From Cryptomeria japonica (Eukaryota > Streptophyta > Pinopsida > Cupressales > Cupressaceae), in assembly GCF_030272615.1 (NCBI RefSeq), contig NW_026728918.1, positions 438,001 to 470,328 of the forward strand: 32,328 bases of DNA, given 5' to 3'. Under the pieces are notes generated by a model. It saw only the letters and a list, made by a program, of their open reading frames with translations. It had not been told where the DNA came from and did not search any database. Numbering within the stretch: position 1 is the first letter of the stretch; each line of letters starts with the position of its first letter. Both the position numbers and the translations under genes were made by a program. Of the stretch, positions 19,331 through 29,142 are shown in pieces.

Positions 19331-22124
19331 TACAACACTAACTGGTATTTCCACTGTGGAAATAAAAGCTAGGCCTGCTATTCCTGATAATGTATATAAT
19401 TGGCAAGTTTTTGCTGATGATGAAGATATTCTTAGGTTCATCCAATGTGTTGATGATTATGATGGACAAAAAATTGATTGTAATGCATTGGTGGAAGTGG
19501 TAGATGACAGGGTGACAGTGTTTGGAAATGATATTGTCCAGTTGGAAACCAATGAGATACCTAAAGGGTTGGTGGAGTTAGAAAGTATGTTTAGTTATAA
19601 TGACAGTCATTTACACCAGCAATCTACCACCAAGTTAGAAGAATTAGAGGAGGTCAACTTGGGGACAGAATCATCCCCCAAGTTGGTATATATTGGAAAG
19701 AAGCTACCTCCTCATGTTAGGACTAACCTAATCAGTTTACTGAAAAGGTATAAGCATGTTTTTGCTTGGTCTTATGAAGACTTAAAGGCGTATAGACAAG
19801 ATCTTTTTCAGCATGAAGTTCCCTTACTTCCAGATGCTAGGCCTTTTAGACAGAAACAGAGACCTATTAACCCCTTGTTAGAAACAAAAATGCAACAAGA
19901 GTTGACTAAATTGAGAGAAGGGGGGATTATCAAACCAATCAGACATTCTTCATGGGTCTCTAATCTGGTCCCAGTAAGAAAGAAAAATGGAGACATCAGA
20001 TTGTGTGTTGATTTTAGGAATCTTAATGTTGCCTCTTTAAAAGATAATTATTCATCCCCAAATATGGAAGCAATGTTACAAAAAGTGATAGGATGTGATC
20101 TTTTATCCATGATGGATGGCTTCTCAGGATACAATCAAGTGTTGGTAAAGGAGTCAGAACAGTTTAAAACGGCTTTTACTACCCCATGGGGAACTTATGT
20201 ATATGTGAGAATGCCATTTGGTTTAAAAAATGCAGGGGCTACATTTCAGAGAGCTATGGATGTGGCTTTTAAGGAATTCATAAATATCATTATGGTGGTT
20301 TACCAAGATGATTTAACCTGTTTCTCAAAGAGAGCTGATGATCATTGTGGACATCTAGAGAAGGTGTTCGATAAAGCCTTGGAATTTGGTGTATCACTGA
20401 ATCCCAAGAAGTGTCATTTTGGGGTCACTGAAGGAAAGTTATTGGGACATATAGTTTCCAAGGAAGGGGTAAGAATAGACCCTGAAAGAATTGAAGCAAT
20501 TAACAGAGTCTCTGAACCTAAAAATGTGAAAGGTATTCAATCCTTTTTAGGCAAAGTGAATTTTGTCAGGAGATTCATTGCAAACTTTGCCGAGATAGTG
20601 AAGCCTATTGTCAAGTTGCTCAAGAAGGCTGCAAAGTTTCATTGGGATCAAGAGGCCTCAAAAGCTTTTAATGAGATTAAGAAGGCAATCCAGGAAGCAC
20701 CAGTGTTGAAGTCCCCGGATTATGGTAAGCCTTTTTCTCTATTTTCTTTTGTTGCATATCATACAGTGGCTACAGTATTATTGCAAAAGGATAATGAGGG
20801 ATATGAACATCCCATAGCTTTCTATAGCAAATCTTTGCAAGCGGCAGAATTAAAATATGAAACCATGGAGAAACAAGCTTATGCCTTGGTTAAAGCTGTT
20901 AAAGCCTTTAGGCCATATCTGGTGAATGCAAATGTCACTACCTATGTTCCACATGCTGCAGTTAAAGATATTTTGTCTCAGTCTAAGGTTACTGGGAAGA
21001 GATGTAGGTGGATCAATAGAATTCAAGAATTCAATTTGGAGATAAAGATTACTAAATTGGTGAGAGGGTTGGGTTTGGCTAAGCTCATGACTGAGTCAAA
21101 TCTCATGAATGTTGAAGTACACAATGTTCAGGTTAAAGATACTTTGGTTACTAGTATTGAGAGACAACCATGGTACACAGAGATAATCCATGTATTGAGG
21201 GGTAATATGCTGCCAGAGGGAATGACACACAACCAGAAGAGAACTTTAAAGCTCAAATCCCAAAAGTATTTCCTCATTCAGGGTGATCTTTTTTGGAGAA
21301 AAAGAGATGGGGAGTTACTACTGTGTTTGGATGAATTTCAAGCTAAACAGATGTTGAATGAAATGCATGATGGAGTATGTGGAGGCCATTACTCTGCTAA
21401 CACTACGGCTTGTAAGATAATACGGGCCGGGTATTATTGGCCTACTTTGTTTAAAGATACCCATGCATATGTTCGAAGATGTGATTCATGTCAAAGATTT
21501 TCTTCTAAGCTCAAATATGAAGGAGCCTTACCACTAAATCCAGTTTCTGTAGAAGCTCCTTTTGTCCAATGGGGCATTGATTTTATTGGAGAGATTGTTG
21601 AAAAGTCAGGAAGGGGCCATGGATGGATTATAGTGGCCACAGATTATTTTACCAAATGGATAGAAGCTATCCCCACAAGAAGAGCTACTAGCAAAATTGT
21701 CATTGATTTCTTGATGGATAATATTGTGACTAGATTTGGAACACCTGCGAAATTGGTAATGGATAATGCTATGTGTTTTAGATCAGAAGAATTTGTAGGT
21801 TTTTGTAGTAGTCATGGTATACTCATGTCATACTCATCGCCTTATCACCCTCAGGGGAATGGACAGGAAGAATCTAGCAACAAAAGTTTGGTAAATATCA
21901 TCAAGAAGATCCTAGAAGAAAACAAAAGGTCTTGGGATCAAAAGTTGAAATTAGCTCTGTGGGCGGATAGAATAACAGTTAAAAAATCCATTGGAATGTC
22001 ACCTTTTGAGTTGGTTTATGGTACCCAAGCCAGATTACCGGTAAATAACCTTCTTCCAGTGTATAAGTTTTTGCAGGAAGAGGACATGGAAATATCTGAA
22101 CCAATGGAGAACAGAATGATCTAA
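19128..22124 (+). pseudogene. pol: pol: end of extra RNase H, RT, degenerate RNase H, integrase (ends at TAA)
   Basis: The frame is the same as upstream, with a TGA at 19275. The first ATG beyond it is 19290. RT copies element RNA: its region (about 19810-20480) has VRKKNGDIRLCVDFRNLN, the first catalytic Asp in SMMDGFSGYNQ (20115), RMPFGLKNAGATFQRAM and the YQDD box (20301-20312), so its catalytic triad is complete. The RNase H region (about 20720-21085) keeps the LLQKDNEGYEHPIAFYSKSL framework but lacks its catalytic Asp residues. Integrase inserts the cDNA: zinc ligands H693, H700, C731 and C734 (counting from 19290), then the catalytic core with Asp in ATDYFTKW (21642), Asp in VMDNAMCF (21762) and Glu in GQEESSNK (21870), a DD35E spacing. 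TAA at 22122-22124 cuts off the C-terminal domain. Confidence 0.92.
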
Positions 22125-22427
22125 ATTGTAGAAATGGAAGAGCTTAGAACTTTTGCTCATATGAAAAATCAAAAGCTCCAGTTACAGTCAAAATATCTTT
22201 TTGATAAAAGGACATCGTTAAGGAAGTTTCAAATTGATGACATGGTTCTTCAGTGGAATGCAAAAGGGCAGGATAAAGGAAAGCATAAGAAGTTTGAATC
22301 ACTCTGGATTGGCCCTTTTGTAATTTGTGACTTGAATGGTAAGGATTCATATTTTTTGAAGAATATGAATGATGAGATGCAGGAATTTCCCGTGCATGGA
22401 CAATTCCTGAAGCATTATTTCTCCTAA
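22125..22427 (+). pseudogene. Integrase C-terminal domain, after in-frame TAA
   Basis: The frame continues directly after the TAA and ends at TAA 22425-22427, the likely natural end of pol. The sequence has the usual linker (LQLQSKYLFDKR), a DDMVLQW strand and the FESLWIGPFVICDL block, which corresponds to the GPY/F module of Ty3/gypsy integrases. It ends FPVHGQFLKHYFS. There is no chromodomain, in line with a non-chromovirus (Tat) assignment. An antisense frame (22557-22144) over it has no motif and is a shadow. Confidence 0.85.
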
Positions 22428-22573
22428 TGTCCATGCACGGTAGGTCCTTTGTTTGTATATATTTTGTTTGTGTCCTACTTTCTTGGTTCTGGTCTGCTTG
22501 TTGGTCTGTTTCTCCAGAATTTCTGAGTTTTCTTGTGTTGATTTCGCAATCAACCATCCCTAGTCAGAGCCGC
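22428..22573 (+). other. Short 3' untranslated region of the element
   Basis: Only 146 bp separate the pol end from the 3' LTR. The last bases before the LTR (CCCTAGTCAGAGCCGC) do not form the purine tract that normally primes plus-strand DNA synthesis. Confidence 0.7.
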
Positions 22574-24640
22574 TGTTATCACTGTTTTAAGGTTGGGTTC
22601 TTCTTTTCCCATAATTGGCCATGGTATTTTGAAAATTTTCGAATGGGGTGTGGTCCCTAGTGTTTCAGCTTTGTTCTAAACCTTAGGGGTTTAAGGGTTT
22701 TAATTTTTTCGACTCTTTCCTTGTTGGGCCCTCTGGTTTCTATTCTGCCGTTGCTTTATTTCACTTATGTCATGGGTCGCGGGGTCGTAGGAAGTGTCCC
22801 CCCTTGTTATTTACCTAGGCGCTTATGTGGGCTACTCAACGAAAAGTTCATCGAGGAGAATGAGCTTTCGATGGAAGATCAAAGTGGCTTCTCGACATGG
22901 GTTACTCACCGAAAGGTTTGTCGAGGAGAATAGGCTTTCGATGGAAGATCGAAGTGCTCGGCCGAAGGCAGGGGTTTCATCGAAAACTTGAGGTAGCCCC
23001 CCCCCCCCTCTGTGGTTTTCTTCTGGCAAATTATAAGGCAACACGTGGCACAGGTCGCCACAGTCAGCAGGTCATGGTGCCAGGTGTCCATGGTGTGTCC
23101 GTAGGCCCACCATCTCTGCGAAATTGCGAGAATGAATGTCAGCCGTCCATGTGTCATGCGGAGGAAGTAAGGGATGTGGCCGGAAAAAGGAGTATGTCGA
23201 GGAGAATGAGCTTTCGATGGAGGATCAAAATGGCTTCTCGACATGGGCTACTCACCGAAAAGGTTCATCGAGGAGAATGAGCTTTCGATGGAAGATCAAA
23301 GTGGCTTCTCGACATGTGTTACTCACCGAAAGGTTCATCGAGGAGAATGAGCTTTCGATGGAAGATCAAAGTGCTCGGCCGAAGGCAAGGGTTTCATCAA
23401 AAGCTTGAAGTGGGCCCGCCACAGTATAAAGAGGATACATTCGGCCAGTATCAAAACAGAATACGAAGGGATTTTCTAAACCAATGATCAGATGCAGCGT
23501 GGTATTATGTAGCCAATAGAGAGATGGGACCCAGACTAGAGACAAAGCCGTCAAGATGCAATTCACAGTGAGACACTTGCAGGAAGGCTGCGACCTGTTG
23601 GAGTTAAAATATGATTTCTCGTATGATTTCGATTTTGAAGGGACGACCGATGCATGCGGAATCAATGTTATGGTTGAGGCCCAGAGTTCAGGCATTTGAT
23701 TTCCTACCAACCAGGTAGAGATCTTTTAAAGGTCTTCATTTTTTGAAGTAATGGCAACCAACTTTCCTCGAGAGGTCCGAAGCTTTGTGCATCCATATTG
23801 TTATAAATGGATACCAGGACTAGAGAGAAAGAGATCACAAAAATTTTGTAAGAAAACGCTGCAGAGATATTATCTGGGCTTTTCCAAAGTTTAACAAAGA
23901 ATCAGACTTTTGTAAAATCTTTTCAAATGAATATCAATATACAGACCGTCAGTTTTGAGTGAAGCTTTGTGTCGTCTTCAAACTTGTCCTTAAGTTTATT
24001 TACTATTTTCATTCTGAGTAATCCGGGATTCTCTGTTTGATTGAAATTGTAAGGCAATCTCAGTATGGGTGTTTTTAGCTTTTCTCTTTAGGAGGGAAAT
24101 TAAATATGCATGATCATTCTTACCAGTAAATACTTTGGGAGAACTTTGAATTTTGAGGACCATAGTTCAGTTTGAAGTGATTGAATTCTTGTTGGTGTTA
24201 GGCATTCGCAAGGATTAATGGAAACCAAGTTGATGGGAAGTATAGAGATATTTTGTTTCAGGAGTTTTATTTGAGTTTGAGTGACTCTGTAGCCTTGGAT
24301 AAAGCACTGGTACTAATCGAAGCTGTTTATTGCATGCTTTGTTGATCAAATAAGCTGAAGTTGAGTATTGTTTCATTCTTCATTTTCAATTGTTTGCAAG
24401 GTGAATAAACCCACTGGTTTTCTGGACTAGTTTGTGGTGGGTTTGTTGCTTAAGAGTGTGAAGTTAATTCACAAAGGGTATACCCACCTGGGCTCAAAGA
24501 AAAGCCCGAAGTGTAGAAGGTCTAACCAAACCTTGTCATATGTTGTTTCCAGAATCCCTTTATCCTTGATGTCTTCTCGGCACCCATTTTAGATTGTATT
24601 ATTAAGGGCATTGAAGGGGAATCGGATTTTGAGAACAACA
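22574..24640 (+). repeat. 3' LTR (2067 bp)
   Basis: The copy is collinear with 13313-15382. The 3-bp length difference is confined to the GG/poly-C tract (G2C14 against G1C12). By eye there are about 23 substitutions, 20 of them transitions. The U3 array units recur at 22832-22992 and about 23190-23409. TATAAAG is at 23425-23431 and AATAAA at 24404-24409. It ends GAGAACAACA, followed by GAGCT. Confidence 0.95.
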
Positions 24641-24645
24641 GAGCT
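24641..24645. repeat. Target-site duplication GAGCT, right
   Basis: Exact match to 13308-13312 on the far side of the retrotransposon. Confidence 0.95.
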
Positions 24646-25633
24646 CTAGGAAGTTTTTTGTGAAAGGAAATATGGCCCAATATATAGAGTCTATATAGGG
24701 ATTTGATCAATCCCTCTCTCTAGTTTTGCAAAAATCTTGGAAAAATAGAGTGGTTACTGTCATAGGGGTCTCTTTCCAGGTTTTGATAGTGCACAAATGG
24801 GAAAAAAGACCAAAGGGGATTACAAGGAAGCTATGAGTACCTTTCCAAAAGAAAGGGAGAAATACATCCTTTAAGAAGTCCATTTCTAAATGTGTTAGTT
24901 TTAGGAAGCTTCTCTCCACCAGGGTTTGATCCTCTATCTCTGCTACCATAACCTGACACTTACCCCTACGCTCAAAATTGTTAAATCATCCACTCTAGCG
25001 CAAGATGTTTGTTCTAAATTTCCTCCCTTGAATACAAATTCCTCATTGGCCAATTTGGTCCCCACTACTAACCCCACCTTTAACTTCTCCTTCCAAGCCC
25101 TCAATTCCCTTGATACCCACAAATTATAGTTTACATTCCCCGAAATTCTAAAGATAAAAAAGTGAGTGTTTTATCAGTTGGATGTTTCTTTTTTCCCAGA
25201 CAAATATCCCATTTCTTGTAGATTTTTGACACCTCTTCTACCTCCAACTCTAATTCCCCTAATCCTGGTCTTCCCTTGAATACTCTTCCTCATTCCCCTT
25301 CTAACGCTCATTCTATCAAGTAGACAAAGGTGCCTATTTTCAAGTCCACCCAATGCATCTCAACCCTCAAATTACAAGAAAAAAATAAAGGGGATTTACA
25401 ATGCATTCAACCTCTATATAAAGCTCTCAAAGTGGTAGATGGCCCAATTACCTGAGGGCAAGAGAAAAATTTAGACTTTAGAGATATCGGTATTCAAAAA
25501 TGCCCAAGAACGGTTGGAGGAATCCGTTCATTTATGGGTGTGGGAGCAAACTAAGAAAATGGTTGAAACCTTTGACAATTGGACAATGATAGAGCGGGAC
25601 ATTTAGTACATTAAAAAAGATGTCGGTGAGTAA
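24646..25633 (+). pseudogene. ORF-X copy D, interrupted by the retrotransposon
   Basis: With the insertion and one GAGCT removed, a plus-strand frame runs from just before the insertion into SSRKFFVKGNMAQYIESI, a stop, GFDQSLSLVLQKSWKNRVVT and VIGVSFQV. This aligns by eye with the MECLKGHDEKLSI and RVVVGVISFEV blocks of copy A (3100-2980). Further down are a Ser/Pro/Asn-rich region (24960-25330), LYKALKVVDGPIT (about 25415) and a charged helix-like tail (25454-25633) containing NAQERLEESVHLWVWEQTKK and MVETFDNWTMIERD. The central Y-Y-Y-H-x-S block of copy A is not seen here, so there is probably an internal deletion. Several stops and frame changes make it a pseudogene. Product unknown. Confidence 0.5.
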
Positions 25634-25664
25634 GAATAATCAGATTGATATTGAGGCTGCAAAT

Positions 25665-25898
25665 TTAAAGAGGAACTAGAAAGTTTAATAATTCTTTTTC
25701 TTCAATTTCTTCTTCCTTGAAGGAAGCGCACTCTTGATATGGAAGGTTATCAAATTCATCAACTTTTGAAGGTTTTTCAACTTCTCGGGGAACAGGATTC
25801 ATATCTTCTGAAAGTTCAAATTCCGTTAAAATTGATTGCAAAACAATAAAAATAACAGGATACTCGATAATGATTTTCCACGCAAGTTGAGAGCGCAA
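25665..25898 (-). CDS. Short hypothetical open frame
   Basis: A 77-codon minus-strand frame from MRSQLAWKIIIEYP to a Glu-rich tail (ECASFKEEEIEEKELLNFLV). Composition is protein-like and not repetitive, but no domain is recognised and no promoter or partner exon can be shown. It could be the last exon of a host gene or chance. Weak call. Confidence 0.2.
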   Translation of the reverse strand: MRSQLAWKIIIEYPVIFIVLQSILTEFELSEDMNPVPREVEKPSKVDEFDNLPYQECASFKEEEIEEKELLNFLVPL

Positions 25899-26574
25899 CG
25901 GTTAAATAATGTTCAGTTCAAAATATACCTTTTTGTTGCCCTGCTAAAGGCAGTTATAATTATACACACAAAGAAGAAACTCAAATCCTGATATTATAAA
26001 CATATAATAAAAAACAACGAAATTTCATTATCTCTGTATATTCCTTCTTGAGCAATAGCTTCAAACTTTAAATGGGTTTTTTGTAAAAATGCCGAAGTTT
26101 ATGTCATATGACTGGATTTCCAAGATCAATTGTCAGATGTTTTTCCACAATACTTTCTAGACTTGCATGTCCATCCATTCTGAACCAATAAACAAAATCT
26201 GATGAATTATTTTATCTCATATACATATATTCTTGAAAACTCATGGTTCATGAGAATCGAATGTTCTTGTGTTTGAATGGTGCCTATTCAATGACCATAA
26301 AGTTAGTTTTAACAAATAATAGGGATAAGTGATAACAGGCCTGGAAAATGTTGAATGCAAAGCACATAAGATCTTCTTTTTGGAGACCTGTGGCATGTAA
26401 AACAATCTTGTCACCAGTTCTTGACATATCCCTTATTTTTACACCACGTCGTGCTTCTCCTCATGTTTTTGTATAACAAGAAGAAGAAGAAGAGGAGCAA
26501 GGCAAACAAAATTTCTTGCTAAGTATGTTTAGAAGCATCATTCAAAAAATTAGCTAATTAGAGACAAGACAAAA
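25899..26574. other. Intergenic sequence
   Basis: No gene was recognised. A short GAA-rich run occurs at about 26481-26500. Confidence 0.5.
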
Positions 26575-26862
26575 GGTGTTCAGACAAGAAGGAAAATTGC
26601 AAAATTACAAGAACAATCCAACTATTGTTTTCTATCAATGATTGAGTTGAAGACTTATGAAGAGGCAAGTAAAGAGGACAACTGGATAAAAGAAATTGAA
26701 GAAGAATTAAATTGAATATAGAAGAACAATACTTGGGAACTGGTACCTAGACTAGTGGACAAGAATGTGATAGGAATTAAATGTGTATTCAACAACAAAC
26801 TAAATGAGTGAGGACAAGTTACAAGAAATAAAGCAAGGTTTCTATGTAAAATATATTCTTAG
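26575..26862 (+). pseudogene. Ty1/copia polyprotein fragment (start of RT)
   Basis: One frame reads GVQTRRKIAKLQEQSNYCFL, then TYEEASKEDNWIKEIEEELN, then two stops, NNTWELVPRLVDKNVIGIKC, a further stop and GQVTRNKARFLCK. This is the linker between integrase and RT and the first RT block of plant copia elements (consensus style: a WVFRNKLDE-type strand after NTWELVPRP). The usual Trp after G-x-K is Cys here. Stops at 26716, 26722 and 26812 and loss of everything after 26862 mark an old truncated copy. No LTRs were found nearby. Confidence 0.85.
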
Positions 26863-28030
26863 TGTGTGTGTGAAAAGTGGACCTGTATCTATATCTGGAA
26901 TACACAACACTTTAATTAAGTCATTAGATGCATGGTTAGTAAATCAATAATCAATGAATAATAAACCATTACAAAGCAACCCATTTCCTTCTAGTAGATG
27001 CGAGTTTAGATTGCTCTCAGATTGCTAAGCTATCCAGTCACTTGACAACACCTAAACGAAGGATTTTTAAATCTATATGAGCATGAATATGAGCTAAATG
27101 GATGCAAGATTTAAGCTAGATATGCAAGATTAATCTAACATGATTTAAGCCATATATGAATATTTAAGCTAAATGATTTAATGAATATGAAATAACTAAT
27201 ATGCAATATCTCAATGCAAATTCTCAATGAACCTAGAGCAAAAACAACATAATAACAATATATTCTCCAGGATTTTTTAATCAGAGATGAGAGCCTGAAT
27301 TTATAGAAAATTCAAAAAGAAACCAAAGGCTAAGACGAAATGATGATGAGCAGTCAAGATTTTCCAAGAGGAAGCACAATCCAGGTGAATTGATGTGATT
27401 GGATGCTTTTCTCTATTTTAAAGGAAATTGAACTAAAATTAAGATAAAATCAAGAAAAAACTGGTTTATTCTCTATTTCATTCAATTTTAATATTTAATT
27501 GTTTTAATTGCTTTCTTTGAGATTATTTATCAATTTTTAATTTGTTTTTAAAGATTATCTCCAATTGATTTCTTTTCTCAAATTTTAATTCTTTTTTTTG
27601 TCAACTAATTCAATTTTTGGTTTGTTTCCTTTTTTGAAGATTTGTGGTCATAATTTCGAATTCCTCTTTCTTGATTTGTTTCCCTTTTTGAAGATTTATG
27701 GCAAATTGATTTATTTAATTAAATATGATAGCATATTTAATAAAATAAATAAGATAATTGTTTAAAATGATTTACTTGGAATTATTTAATTAATTAAATA
27801 AATATTTAATTAATATTGGTTGATTAATTTTGCCATGTGACATTTGATGATTAAAGAATTAATTGTGTGCTCAAGATTTATTTAATTGTCTTTTGTTAGG
27901 ACCTTGGTGACGTTGTCGAGATTAGGGGCCCATGGTTTAGATGACCATTTTTAGAGTATTGCATTTGCCCCTCTTTGAATTAATGTGCGAGCAGCATGTT
28001 GGTTCAAGGAAAATTTGATGTCGAGGAGAT
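26863..28030. other. Very AT-rich intergenic sequence
   Basis: No gene was recognised. A direct repeat with TTTGTTTCC then TTTTTGAAGATTT occurs at about 27621 and 27675. A nearly pure A/T stretch (27715-27830) is full of TTAATTAA-type palindromes. Confidence 0.5.
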
Positions 28031-28039
28031 ACCAATTCT

Positions 28040-28565
28040 GATCTTGATTGATCACAAACCGGATGAAAAGCGAGGTGTTTAGCTTGATTTGAAGCGATGA
28101 AGTTGAACAGAGTTGATTAAAGCGATACCGATCCTGAACTTGATTGAACTAGGAACGATAGAGAGCAAAGATACCGAACTAGAACTTGATTGATCAAGAA
28201 GCAGATCTTACTGATCTATAACTTGATTGATCTAGACACAGTGAGTGAAGATAAAATCAATCTTGAACTTGATTGATCAAGATACGATAAGCAAAGATAA
28301 AATGTCCAACTTGATTTGATGCAATGAAACTGAACACCTGCTTAGATTGAGTGTGATCAAAGATACTCTTTAAACCCTTGATTGAGTTTAAATGAGTAAT
28401 CAGCTTGATGAAAAGCGATGAAACTGATTAACGTTAAGAGACTGATTTAGATAAAGACAATGTCATCTTGATATGAAGCGATAAAACTGATATGCCCCTA
28501 GTGATTGATTCAATTCAGATGGTCGAGAAATCTCAACTTGATATAAAGCGATGAAGTTGAGATAC
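28040..28565 (+). repeat. Degenerate tandem array with CTTGAT cores, upstream of PMD gene
   Basis: About ten copies of a unit with a CTTGATT or CTTGATA core lie at roughly 28043, 28083, 28139, 28185, 28222, 28268, 28310, 28404, 28467 and 28537. The first type continues GATCAAGA (dyad TGATCA). The second continues GAAGCGATGAAGTTGA, so each unit can fold back on itself. The clearest hairpin has a 9-bp perfect stem, TCTCAACTT (28531-28539) with AAGTTGAGA (28554-28562). Confidence 0.7.
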
Positions 28566-28797
28566 CCCTAGCACTGAGGTCTTATTTGATTGTCTTTAGT
28601 TGAAAAGATTTTTTCGCTCGACTTTTGATGAAGATTTGAAATTTTTCTCGACATTGAAGATGTGAGGTAATAAGGTCACGAGTATGCCCCCTCGGGAGCG
28701 AAATCGAAAGATGGGGAGGATACATGATTATAGGCAATTTTGAGTAATGATAAGTTGTTTTGAGTACAAATTGATTAGAGGAATTTTTGAAAATTTT

Positions 28798-28890
28798 GCG
28801 TTGATTGATAAGAAATTCAGCGCAAGTTGATTTGTAGAAATTAAATTGAGATTCAGCGTTGATTCATGAGAAATTGAGCGCAATTAGAAG
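28798..28890 (+). repeat. Pair of GCGTTGATT repeats
   Basis: A phrase of about 33 bp occurs at 28798 (starting GCGTTGATTGATAAG and continuing AAATTCAGCGCAA) and at 28856 (GCGTTGATTCATGAG and AAATTGAGCGCAA), 58 bp apart. Confidence 0.75.
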
Positions 28891-29062
28891 AGAGAATGAG
28901 CTTTTGATGAAAAGCGCTAAGTGGTCCAAATTTTGTGAAATTGACTAGAAAAATGATCTTGAATTTTGATTTCGATCCTGAAAATGGAATCAAAACAGGC
29001 GAATTAGCTAAGGGTACAATTTTCATGTCCATCGGAACAAGTTGAAAAATTAGGGTTTTGGC

Positions 29063-29070
29063 TATATAAG
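29063..29070 (+). promoter_or_regulatory. TATA box of the PMD gene (candidate)
   Basis: TATATAAG lies 80 bp before the ATG at 29143. This would put the transcription start near 29095 and leave a 5' leader of about 50 bases. Confidence 0.6.
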
Positions 29071-29142
29071 GGGTAGAAGTGTCATTTTCAATTCATTTTA
29101 ACCTTCCAAGTTTGAAAATTCAAAAAGCCTTCTGCAAAGAAA

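Larger units (their letters stand above)
13313..24640 (+). mobile_element. Complete Tat/Ogre-type Ty3/gypsy LTR retrotransposon
   Basis: The 11,328-bp element has LTRs of 2070 and 2067 bp starting TGTTATCA and ending GAACAACA, a perfect 5-bp target duplication, a tRNA-Arg-like primer binding site, and one reading frame for gag and pol in the order gag, protease, archaeal-type RNase H, RT, degenerate RNase H, integrase. Large LTRs, the tRNA-Arg primer and a second RNase H are known features of the plant Tat lineage, including Ogre. The LTRs differ at about 23 positions, about 20 of them transitions; their 3-bp length difference lies wholly in a poly-C tract. This implies a fairly recent insertion. 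Four in-frame stops make the copy non-autonomous unless they are read through. It is nested in an older ORF-X relic. Confidence 0.93.

Noticed and set aside
22144-22557. 137-codon antisense frame over the integrase C-terminus
   Set aside because: Shadow of the conserved sense coding sequence; no recognisable domain.
24707-24949. 80-codon minus-strand frame after the 3' LTR
   Set aside because: The plus strand here aligns with ORF-X copy A at protein level, so the minus frame is a shadow.
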